Below are positions 35,887 to 43,381 of a DNA stretch of 64,000 nt, in pieces (within the stretch, counting starts at the first letter, position 1; each line of letters begins with the position of its first letter). The DNA is from an uncultured bacterium (GTDB lineage: Bacteria; Planctomycetota; UBA8108; UBA1146): assembly GCA_913056395.1 (NCBI GenBank), contig CAJXMG010000011.1:1-64000 (forward strand), read 5' to 3'. The notes below the pieces were generated by a model that saw only the letters and a program-made list of their open reading frames with translations, was not told where the DNA came from and made no database searches. The position numbers were made by a program, and so were the translations under genes.

Positions 35887-36858
35887 TCAGCCCTCCTCTC
35901 TCGAACGAACCACGCGAACCGCCCGGCGGATCAAACCCTGCAACATCGGCACCTTGTAGCCGTTCTGTGAAAGGGGTGTTGCCCCTTCGCCGGCGATCAG
36001 GGCTGCCTGGGTGGCTTCATCATCTGAACCATTCAACTTCTTCTCCATGTCTTCTCTTCTCAGAGGTGCAGGAGAAACGGCACCGAGAATCACCCGGTGG
36101 TCTCCCTTGCGGCCTCCGCGATCGAGGAGAATCGTCACGCTCGCCTGGGCCCAGTCGAAGCTCTGCTTCTCGCGTGCTTCTTCGTAGGCCCACAGTGAAG
36201 TTTCCGTCTCAGCGGGTAGCAGGATGCGACGGACAAACTCACCCGCTGAAAGCTTCACTTCCATCAGCGGATTCTCGGAGGGTCCTGTAAAGAAATCCCC
36301 TGCGGTAATTTCTTTGACGCCATCCTGCCCCTGAACCTCGATGATCGCATCGTGGGCGACCAACACCGGTGCCAGATTTGAAGGCTGTGTCGCGGAGCAG
36401 ATCTGGTTGTCAAAGATGGCGTGAAACTCGTTCTCACCATCTTTGGCCCAGCAACCGGTGCCGCCATTCTTGATGCAGGGGTAGCCCTCATGGCGCAGGT
36501 ACCAACAACGGGGCTTCTGACAGATATTGCCCGCGACAGTAGCCATGTTACGAATCTGCGGTGTCGCAGCGTGACCCACCGTGGTTGCCACCGCCGGAAA
36601 GCGGCGTTGAATCTCCGGGTGGCCGGAGACTTCTGACATCCTGACCATGGCACCCAACCAGATTCCGCGGTCATCGGACTCGATCTGGTCCAGGCCGGAA
36701 ATTTTCTTCAGGTCGACCACCGTTTCCGGGCTCGCCACATGCTCCTTGATGCGATTGAGGAGATCGGTTCCAGCAGCCATGTACTCGGATCCGTCGCTGG
36801 ACCGTGCCTGCAACGCCTCGTTTTCATGGGTCGGCTGGATCAGTTTGAAGGGCTTCAA
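35887..36858 (-). CDS. paoB: FAD-binding subunit of periplasmic aldehyde oxidoreductase (PaoB-like) with [4Fe-4S] loop
   Basis: A 323-residue CO dehydrogenase/xanthine dehydrogenase FAD-domain protein: AAGTDLLNRIKE (FAD loop 1), ATVAGNICQ (FAD loop 2), ICSATQPSNLAPVL and a C-terminal CODH_FAD_C domain. Between residues 113 and 154 it has an extra loop with Cys118, Cys128, Cys136 and Cys154 in the arrangement RC.Y.R....PC.K..G.GC....N..HA...C.AT.PS, as in E. coli PaoB, where it binds a [4Fe-4S] cluster. It would pass electrons from the 2Fe-2S subunit to FAD. Overlaps the large-subunit gene by 4 nt. Confidence 0.85.
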   Translation of the reverse strand: MKPFKLIQPTHENEALQARSSDGSEYMAAGTDLLNRIKEHVASPETVVDLKKISGLDQIESDDRGIWLGAMVRMSEVSGHPEIQRRFPAVATTVGHAATPQIRNMATVAGNICQKPRCWYLRHEGYPCIKNGGTGCWAKDGENEFHAIFDNQICSATQPSNLAPVLVAHDAIIEVQGQDGVKEITAGDFFTGPSENPLMEVKLSAGEFVRRILLPAETETSLWAYEEAREKQSFDWAQASVTILLDRGGRKGDHRVILGAVSPAPLRREDMEKKLNGSDDEATQAALIAGEGATPLSQNGYKVPMLQGLIRRAVRVVRSREEG

Positions 36859-39158
36859 AGTCTCTCTCCCTTCTTTTCCGAAGTTCCCCGGGCGGCGTCT
36901 CGTTTCGCGATCGCCTCGAGGACCTTCTTCGGGGTAATGGGAAGATCATAAATCCGCACACCCAGTGCATCGGAGACCGCATTGGCGACGGCAGCCGCCG
37001 TCGCCACGATGGGCGGCTCTCCCAAACCCATCACCTGAGTGTTCGATTTTCCGTTGTAGACATCGAGAAGAACGACATCGATCTCGGGGCAATCTGCAGC
37101 ACCGAGGATCTTGTAGTTCTCCAGATCGTCATTGAGCATGCGACCTTTTTGACGGTCCATGACCCTGCGTTCGAAGAGTGCAAAAGAAACACCCTGAATC
37201 ACACCGCCGCGCACCTGGCTTTCGGAGGTCATCGGGTTGATGATCTTGCCGGCATCAGCAACGGCGACCACCTTCTCCACCCGGACTTCACCGGTCTCTT
37301 CATCGACCTCAACCAATGCAGCCTGCACTCCGGCGTTGGTATCGGAAAAACCTTCATAGTTTCGACGCGGACGGCCCTTGAGCACCTCGATGGCATCGTC
37401 GTCCATCAAGGCACAGGCGTCCTTGAAATTCAGATTCAGGGAACCTTCACCGACCTTGTAGACCTCTTGGTCTTTCAGATCGAGCTCGCTGGCAATCCAG
37501 CCCTTGCGTTCTGCAACGATCTCCAGCAGTTGCCGCTTGGCGTGGTGAGCGGCCAGTCGGGCAGCGGGAGTCACCGTGCCAATAGTGGTGGAACCTCCAC
37601 TGGCGGGCCCTTTGGGGTCATCGGTATTGCCGATTCTGGTCGTGACCTGATCCAGATCGAGCCCGAGTTCTTCAGCGACCACCATGCCCATGACTGTCCG
37701 CGTGCCGGTACCGATATCCTGCGAACCGTTGCGCACTTCCACCTGGCCATCTTTGGTGATTCTCACCAGCGCACTGGCACCACCGCCTCCTGCGGAGAAC
37801 CACAGATTGCTGGCCATGCCGACACCCTTGCGCTTGATTCCGGGCCCCTTCACCGGTCGCTTCTGATCCCAGCCGATACGCTGCTTGGCGATGTCGTACT
37901 CCACCTTGCGGATCGGATGATCATCATTCTTTTTGCGGAACTCGACACGGTCCATGCCGATTCCCTCGGCGGCCATGTCCATCATCTGTTCGAGGGCAAA
38001 TGCACCCTGCGGCCAGCCGGGAGCCCGATGGGCCCGGGCTCCACCGGTGTTGGTGCGCACTCCGTACTCGATCTTGTCGGTTTCACCGATGTTGTAGATG
38101 CCGTCGTTATGGGCACCGGCACCACCGGTACCCGTTCCCGGAGTTCCCCAACTGCGAATCCGGGTACCGAGGATTTCGCCATCCTTGCTGACACCCATCT
38201 TCATCTGCTGAATCGAATCGGGGCGGTTGCCGGCACTCAACTGCTCCTCGGAACGGTTGAGCATCATGTGAACCGGGACCCCAGCTTCCTTCGACAGCAG
38301 AGCTCCCAGAACTCCTTCGCGTCCTGCGCTGAACTTGGAGCCGAAGCCACCGCCGACATACTCCGACAGTACCTGGCACTCCTTCGCCTTCACCCGGCTC
38401 CAGTTGCTGGTCATCTCATTGCGGAAACCGAAGGTCGCCTGGCTCGATGCCCAGAAGATCAATCGGCCATCTTCCCAGGTGCACACTCCTCCATGGGTTT
38501 CCAGAGGAGCGTGGGTCTGGACTTCCGTGCGGAACTCACCCTCCACGGCGACGTCCGCCTGATCGATGATCTCTTTCACCGCAGCTTCCTGACGAGCCAG
38601 TCGCGAATCTCCGTTGCCTCCGCCCCGGCGCCCCATACGCGGGCTGATGCGGGCAACGTTCTGCTGACCTCCGCGTCCCACCTGGGGGGCTCCCTCCTTG
38701 CGGGAATCCTCGACGGTGACGCAGTGGGGCTTGATGTCGTACTCGACCTCGATGGCCCGGAGTGCTGCCTCCGCCTGCGCTTCCGTCTCTGCTGCAACAG
38801 CGGCGATCTCCGCACCGGCGTAGCGGGCACTTTTATCCTCGAAGATATCGGGAACCTTGAGCACCGCCTTGACCCCGGGCATGCGACTCGCCTTGTCGGT
38901 ATCGATGGAAACGATGTCCGCATTGGCGTGGGGGCTGCGCAGAATCTTGCCGTAAATCATTCCGGCTGGTTGCTGATCGTAGGCATACTTGGCGGTTCCG
39001 GTCACCTTGGCGGCCGCATCTACCCGTGGAAGCGAATCGCCAATCAGGTGCAGGCGATCCTCCGGTTGCCACGGCTTGACGTCGTCATCCTGGATACGCA
39101 CCGTCAGCTCCCTGAACTGACCTCCGAATCCGACCTTGATCGTGATCTCTTGTGCCAT
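36855..39158 (-). CDS. paoC: Molybdopterin-binding catalytic subunit (PaoC/XdhA-like)
   Basis: A 767-residue large subunit of the xanthine oxidase family. It shows the a/b hammerhead domain (LPRVDAAAKVTGTAKYAYD), GGVCTWEDGRLIFWASSQ, SEYVGGGFGSKF, the ARAHRAPGWPQGAFALEQMMD substrate-pocket region, and the catalytic Glu714 in MGLGEPPIV. No signal sequence of its own, consistent with export as a folded complex on the Tat signal of the small subunit. The start is ATG 39158, which shares its A with the preceding TGA (TGATG). The reaction is probably oxidation of aldehydes to acids; the exact substrate is open. Confidence 0.88.
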   Translation of the reverse strand: MAQEITIKVGFGGQFRELTVRIQDDDVKPWQPEDRLHLIGDSLPRVDAAAKVTGTAKYAYDQQPAGMIYGKILRSPHANADIVSIDTDKASRMPGVKAVLKVPDIFEDKSARYAGAEIAAVAAETEAQAEAALRAIEVEYDIKPHCVTVEDSRKEGAPQVGRGGQQNVARISPRMGRRGGGNGDSRLARQEAAVKEIIDQADVAVEGEFRTEVQTHAPLETHGGVCTWEDGRLIFWASSQATFGFRNEMTSNWSRVKAKECQVLSEYVGGGFGSKFSAGREGVLGALLSKEAGVPVHMMLNRSEEQLSAGNRPDSIQQMKMGVSKDGEILGTRIRSWGTPGTGTGGAGAHNDGIYNIGETDKIEYGVRTNTGGARAHRAPGWPQGAFALEQMMDMAAEGIGMDRVEFRKKNDDHPIRKVEYDIAKQRIGWDQKRPVKGPGIKRKGVGMASNLWFSAGGGGASALVRITKDGQVEVRNGSQDIGTGTRTVMGMVVAEELGLDLDQVTTRIGNTDDPKGPASGGSTTIGTVTPAARLAAHHAKRQLLEIVAERKGWIASELDLKDQEVYKVGEGSLNLNFKDACALMDDDAIEVLKGRPRRNYEGFSDTNAGVQAALVEVDEETGEVRVEKVVAVADAGKIINPMTSESQVRGGVIQGVSFALFERRVMDRQKGRMLNDDLENYKILGAADCPEIDVVLLDVYNGKSNTQVMGLGEPPIVATAAAVANAVSDALGVRIYDLPITPKKVLEAIAKRDAARGTSEKKGERL

Positions 39159-39790
39159 CACTTGCCTCCCGTCCGGGAAGCGTGCTCCACCGCCTCAATG
39201 ATGTTCTGGTAGGTTCCACAACGGCACAGGTTTCCTGAAAGGCCCTGGCGAATCTCATCGCGAGTTGGATTCGGGTTCTCCTTGAGCATGGCTGTGCAGG
39301 TCACCACCATTCCCGGAGTGCAGAATCCGCACTGCAGGGCATCCTTTTCGATGAACGCTTTCTGCAGGTGGCTCAGGTTGTCGGGGGTACCGATCCCCTC
39401 AACGGTGGTGATCTCCTTGCCCACCGCATCGACGGCAAGCATCGAGCAGCTGTCGACGACCTGGCCATCGAGGAGCACGGTGCAAGCCCCGCAGGAGCCA
39501 CGGTCACAAACCCGCTTCGGACCCGTCACGCCCAGATCATTGCGCAGGAAATCGAGGAGGGTCGTGCTCGGTGGGGCAGAGGCGGACTTGCTGCCGCCAT
39601 TCACGTTCAGGGTGATCTTGCCCGCTCCCGGACCCAACTCTTTCAGGTCGGCCGCAGCCCGTTCTTCTGCGAGGGCCTCTGCGGGCAATCGGGATATGCC
39701 GGCGGCCGCAGCCGCCACCCCCGCTCCCTGCAGGAAAGATCGGCGGGAAACGCCTTCTTTCGGCGGATTATCCTCTGGGTGGTCTTGCAT
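39158..39790 (-). CDS. paoA: 2Fe-2S subunit with Tat signal (PaoA-like)
   Basis: A 210-residue small subunit. ATG 39790 is chosen over the longer frame because GGGAGA lies upstream and a twin-arginine signal follows at once (VSRRSFLQGAGVAAAAAG, Arg16-Arg17). The plant-type cluster uses Cys95, Cys100, Cys103 and Cys115 (CDRGSCGACTVLLDG..DSC); the second cluster uses Cys154, Cys157, Cys189 and Cys191 (CGFCTPG.. CRCG). The Tat signal on this subunit, as in E. coli PaoA, marks a periplasmic enzyme. First gene of the four-gene operon ending at 35645. Confidence 0.88.
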   Translation of the reverse strand: MQDHPEDNPPKEGVSRRSFLQGAGVAAAAAGISRLPAEALAEERAAADLKELGPGAGKITLNVNGGSKSASAPPSTTLLDFLRNDLGVTGPKRVCDRGSCGACTVLLDGQVVDSCSMLAVDAVGKEITTVEGIGTPDNLSHLQKAFIEKDALQCGFCTPGMVVTCTAMLKENPNPTRDEIRQGLSGNLCRCGTYQNIIEAVEHASRTGGK

Positions 39791-39911
39791 GGTCGTTGGT
39801 CTCCCTTCGTCTCCAGCTGTTGGAAACTGCACTTCGAATGCTAATCGGAGTGGGAGCCCTGTGAAATAACGCAGTTGCCGGTGAAGAGGGCCTGTGACCG
39901 GGCCTGGAGAA

Positions 39912-39929
39912 CTCGACCTGCAGGTCGAG
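39912..39929. promoter_or_regulatory. 18-bp perfect palindrome upstream of the Pao-like operon
   Basis: CTCGACCTG is followed directly by CAGGTCGAG, an uninterrupted dyad, flanked by GGCCT (39901) and AGGCC (39933). It lies 122 nt upstream of the paoA start and downstream of the RRM gene terminator. A dimeric repressor site is the simplest reading; a hairpin in the leader is an alternative. Confidence 0.4.
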
Positions 39930-39952
39930 AGGAGGCCGAATGGGGAAGCAGC

Positions 39953-39988
39953 AAAAGAAAACGGACCGCAGGAAAACCTGCGGCCCGT
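39953..39988 (-). terminator. Intrinsic terminator of the RRM gene
   Basis: On the minus strand CCGCAGG pairs with CCTGCGG around TTTT, extended by ACGG/CCGT, then the strand runs into TTTCTTTT. It lies about 40 nt after the RRM stop codon. Confidence 0.75.
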
Positions 39989-40025
39989 ATCAATTCTAAA
40001 ACGATCTCAGAAGGTCGAGAGCGGA

Positions 40026-40307
40026 TTAGTAGCGGGGCGGCCCTCCGGCGCCACGCTCGGGACGGGGGCGTGCTTCGCTGACGCGAACACTGCGTCCACC
40101 CATCTCGCTGCCATCGAGGTTGTCGATAGCGTTGGATGCGGAATCATCGTTGGCGAAGGTGACGAATCCGAAACCCTTGCTGCGACCCGTGTCACGGTCC
40201 TTGACCACGACTGCATCGGTGATTTCTCCACAAGACTCGAAGTGAGCACGAAGCTCAGCTTCATCCGCTGCCCAGGGGAGACCCCCGACAAATACACGAT
40301 TACCCAT
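40026..40307 (-). CDS. RRM-domain RNA-binding protein, 93 residues
   Basis: A single RNA recognition motif: RNP2 RVFVGGLPW at residues 4-12 and RNP1 KGFGFVTF at 44-51, with a short Arg/Pro/Gly-rich tail (RPRPERGAGGPPRY). This layout equals the small bacterial RBP family known from cyanobacteria and planctomycetes, which bind single-stranded RNA and are often cold-regulated. AGGGAG precedes the ATG. The gene has a long hairpin-rich leader and its own terminator, so it is monocistronic. Confidence 0.92.
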   Translation of the reverse strand: MGNRVFVGGLPWAADEAELRAHFESCGEITDAVVVKDRDTGRSKGFGFVTFANDDSASNAIDNLDGSEMGGRSVRVSEARPRPERGAGGPPRY

Positions 40308-40668
40308 TGTGCTCCCTAACCTCTCAAAAACCCCCGGGATTGCCGGGGAGACGACCTGGGGAGAGTCGGCCGCCTGTCAAACACGAAACCCGGCGAACCG
40401 GGAGGAAAAATTCCGGAACCGAACGGGTGAACCCGCACCGGCAGCCCGGAAAACAAAATGATCGAAGGAAGAAATGCGTGGGCACGAAAGGGGCGCACGG
40501 TCTGACACACTGCGGAACAAGAAAAAGCGCCTCGATCTTTCGCACGCACCCCGGGGGGTGCAAAGAGAGTCGGTGATCACGGGAATGCCAACTTTGGCAA
40601 AGATTCCTCACCGACGATCCTTCAGTCTCCCCCTTGGCAGGGAAAATGCAAGGAAAGGCAGGAAATAC
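40308..40668 (-). promoter_or_regulatory. Hairpin-rich 5' leader of the RRM gene
   Basis: This 361-nt gap holds no convincing gene, only short overlapping open frames. On the minus strand it has several GC hairpins: GCACCCC/GGGGTGC (40546-40561), CGGG-TTCA-CCCG (40424-40435), CCCGG-TTCG-CCGGG (40389-40402) and, 19 nt before the start codon, CCCCGG/CCGGGG followed by GTTTTTG (40326-40348), which looks like an intrinsic terminator. Together they suggest attenuation or temperature-sensitive control. A TTGACA near 40379 has no good -10 partner. Confidence 0.45.
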
Positions 40669-41676
40669 TCAGCGATTGAGCCATATCTCCAACGCTGAGC
40701 GGAGTTTGAGATCCTCCAATTGAGGCAGAATACGCCTCAGAAGGGCCTCGGCGGAGGGATGAGAGGATTGGGTCAGGGCCGCCAGCACAGAATCCCGGTT
40801 GGCGGAACTGTCCTTCCAGACCTGTTCGAGGAACCCCACGACCTCCTCACCGGGAAGCAGCGACAGGGCCGCCAACTCCTGGTCGGAAAGGGACCCCTTG
40901 GATACGAAACTCTCGGTCATGTGATCGAGAAGAAGTTTCTCCGCGGACTCATTCACGGTCTCGATGGAATACACCGCCAGCGCCAGAAACTCATCGACGG
41001 AGAAAAGATCGAGCAGGGGCCCTCGTTCAACACCCTGCCACTCCATTTCCCTTGCCCTGATAAAGAGACTCAGCCACTCTTCGCCCGCCCCTTTGCAGGA
41101 TGCCATCACCTGCGGCACCCAGTAGCTCATGACTCCTTCTGCAATCGGTTCCAGACCAGCGAAGGGTCCACCATCCGGAAGTGCCGCCAGGGCAGCCTCC
41201 AGTTTTTGCAGATCCTGAATCGCTGGATCTACTTCACCCCGGGACACCTGATCGATGATCCCCTGAAAAATCTGCGAATAACTGCCACTAACAAGAAGCT
41301 CTGCAAAGGTGAGGGGTGGAGTCTCCGACTCCGTAGCTGTCGGCTCCGCAGGAGGATCGTTATTGACCGGAGCTTCATCGGCAAAGTTGGTCTCCACCTC
41401 GGCGGGGGCGACGTCAGGAGAATTGTCATCGGCGGAATTGTTATTGGTCACTGGAGGCTTCTCCGCCTGCAGTCGGGCAATCCTGCTCTCCAACTGCCGG
41501 CGCAATGCCTGTTCCGACTGCAGTCGGGCACGCAATTCGATGACCTCAGCCGGGGCTCCCTCGGGGGCGATCCGGGGACTCTCTGGAGAATCATCCCCGG
41601 AGAAGCGGAACTGGGCGATCAGCACCCCGAACAGGATGGCAAAGAGGTAGGAAAAGAGGCGCATACGCCAGTCCAT
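40669..41676 (-). CDS. Membrane-anchored coiled-coil protein, 335 residues, function unknown
   Basis: One N-terminal membrane helix (residues 6-22), a short coiled coil (about 42-73, VIELRARLQSEQALRRQLESRIARLQAEK), an Asn/Asp/Glu/Pro-rich linker (75-120), then a helical domain (122-335) with repeated helix pairs. The topology suggests a periplasmic helical domain held away from the membrane. No family is recognised. It is divergent from the esterase at 41909. Confidence 0.65.
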   Translation of the reverse strand: MDWRMRLFSYLFAILFGVLIAQFRFSGDDSPESPRIAPEGAPAEVIELRARLQSEQALRRQLESRIARLQAEKPPVTNNNSADDNSPDVAPAEVETNFADEAPVNNDPPAEPTATESETPPLTFAELLVSGSYSQIFQGIIDQVSRGEVDPAIQDLQKLEAALAALPDGGPFAGLEPIAEGVMSYWVPQVMASCKGAGEEWLSLFIRAREMEWQGVERGPLLDLFSVDEFLALAVYSIETVNESAEKLLLDHMTESFVSKGSLSDQELAALSLLPGEEVVGFLEQVWKDSSANRDSVLAALTQSSHPSAEALLRRILPQLEDLKLRSALEIWLNR

Positions 41677-41908
41677 GACACTCCATACAAGTGGAAACTT
41701 CGCTCACCGCTGACGGGCGACCGGAGTCCGACACTGGACGCATTCGGTGATTCTTCGTAAGTTGATCCGTGCGAGGTGAACACCACCTCTGATACGGATA
41801 AAATGCGGCCAATCCTGATGTTATCGCTCGATCAGGCCTGAACAACCGCAGTTCCGGGGCCCCAGAGCACTCCTGGAGCTCTGATCGAGCAATATCGAGA
41901 GGTGTCCC

Positions 41909-43264
41909 GTGACCCTTCCCCAATGCAGACCTCTCCACCCTGGGCGATTTTTCCTCCTGGCCCTGATCTTCCTGCTTCTCCTCGGCGGACTCTCAGCTGC
42001 ACCGGCTTTTGCAGCGTCGGGATCGACAACCCCGGCCGCTGAGACCTCCACTACCGCAGACCTTTTGACCGCCCTCGACGAAGCCGACATGGAAACACTG
42101 TCGAAGTCGACCCCCGTCAGGATTCTGAAGACCCTCGGCAGAACCGCCCCCAAAGGCCGCCTCAAACCGGGGCAAACCACGCAGGTGGAATTCACCGCTG
42201 AAGATGGCCGCGACACCCGGGTTTCCATCTATGGTCCCGCAGGTCGTCACCGCAGCTACGGATTGATCCTGATGCTCCATGGTTATGGCGGCAACGGTCG
42301 CTCAGCGGTGACCCGCAGCTACCAGAACTTTGCCAACAAGAATGGCTACATCATCGTGTCCCCGGATGCCCAGCGTCCGGCAAAGGGAAAATGGAACGAG
42401 GACCTTCCGGAACAGATTCTCGGGACACCTACCCAGCACTGGTGGTCCTACCGCTCCGACGGTTTTGTCAACGGACTCATCGATGACCTCTGCTGGAAAT
42501 ACCCCATCGATCGCAATCGTGTGGTGCTCTCCGGTATGTCGATGGGGGGATTTGGAACCTGGAATCTGGGAACCCGTTTCAGCGATCGCTTTTGTGCCCT
42601 CGCCCCGCTGGCCGGGGGGCTGTGCATGAGAGATTACGAAACAGACGAGCTCGACGAGCGCTACAAACTGCTCCTCGGCAACCTGCGCTGGCTACCTTCC
42701 TACTTTGTCCATGGCAACACCGACAACCTCGTCCCCGTCGTTTTCTCGGAAATGATCGAAGAGATCTTGCTCGAACGGGAGTTTGACCACGTCTACAAGG
42801 AGCTGGACGGCGTAGGCCACCAACTGGACCTTCGTGGGGGAGGCACGATTCTTCCCGACATTCATCAGTGGCTGACCAAGAAACGCCGGGTCCTCGAGCC
42901 AGCCGAAATCGAACACCATGCCCTGAACACTGATCATGGCCGTCAACACTGGGTGCGCATCGACGAGTTCGAAGAGGACAAGAAGCCGGCGAAAGTCATC
43001 GCCAAAGTGGAAAAAGGCAACCGGATCATCGTCGACAGCGAAAACGTGAAATCCCTGACCATCTTTGTCAGCAACAAGCTGCTGAAGGAAAAGAACAAGA
43101 TCACCGTCGAATGGAATGGCAAGGAAGTCCATGCGGACAAGGTCAAGGAAACCCACGAAGCACTGATCGAATCGTGGAAAAACCGCCGTGATCCATTCCT
43201 GCTTCATACAAGGATGATTCAGCTGAGCCAGTCGGAGTCTGATGAGGCGGACCCTGCAAACTGA
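41909..43264 (+). CDS. Exported alpha/beta hydrolase (esterase D / PHB depolymerase-like)
   Basis: A 451-residue secreted hydrolase. The signal peptide (FFLLALIFLLLLGGLSAAPAFA) precedes an alpha/beta-hydrolase domain: YGLILMLHGYGGNG, the nucleophile elbow GMSMGG with Ser211, an acid Asp272 in HGNTDNLVP and His304 in GVGHQ. Substrate is probably an ester of carbohydrate or polyester. The C-terminal 130 residues form a beta-rich domain seen in similar planctomycete esterases. GTG start with GAGAGGTG upstream. A 10-bp inverted repeat lies in the leader at 41826/41881. Confidence 0.8.
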   Translation: MTLPQCRPLHPGRFFLLALIFLLLLGGLSAAPAFAASGSTTPAAETSTTADLLTALDEADMETLSKSTPVRILKTLGRTAPKGRLKPGQTTQVEFTAEDGRDTRVSIYGPAGRHRSYGLILMLHGYGGNGRSAVTRSYQNFANKNGYIIVSPDAQRPAKGKWNEDLPEQILGTPTQHWWSYRSDGFVNGLIDDLCWKYPIDRNRVVLSGMSMGGFGTWNLGTRFSDRFCALAPLAGGLCMRDYETDELDERYKLLLGNLRWLPSYFVHGNTDNLVPVVFSEMIEEILLEREFDHVYKELDGVGHQLDLRGGGTILPDIHQWLTKKRRVLEPAEIEHHALNTDHGRQHWVRIDEFEEDKKPAKVIAKVEKGNRIIVDSENVKSLTIFVSNKLLKEKNKITVEWNGKEVHADKVKETHEALIESWKNRRDPFLLHTRMIQLSQSESDEADPAN

Positions 43265-43381
43265 TCGTTATTCCAGACAGGGATGGCCCAATAGCCTGAC
43301 CGGCTTCTCTCCGTTTCTGATGAGAGCGCACCCCTGACGAAGAGTTGAATGACATGATGGGAATTGATCGAGGTTCACCGA

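Noticed and set aside
37149-39212. 687-residue open frame on the plus strand, antisense to the molybdopterin and 2Fe-2S subunit genes
   Set aside because: The minus strand encodes two well-conserved families over the whole stretch. The plus frame has no recognisable domains and is a by-product of codon bias.
40324-40611. Short open frames in the RRM leader
   Set aside because: They are Arg/Pro/Cys-rich low-complexity readings of GC hairpins and overlap each other in several frames.
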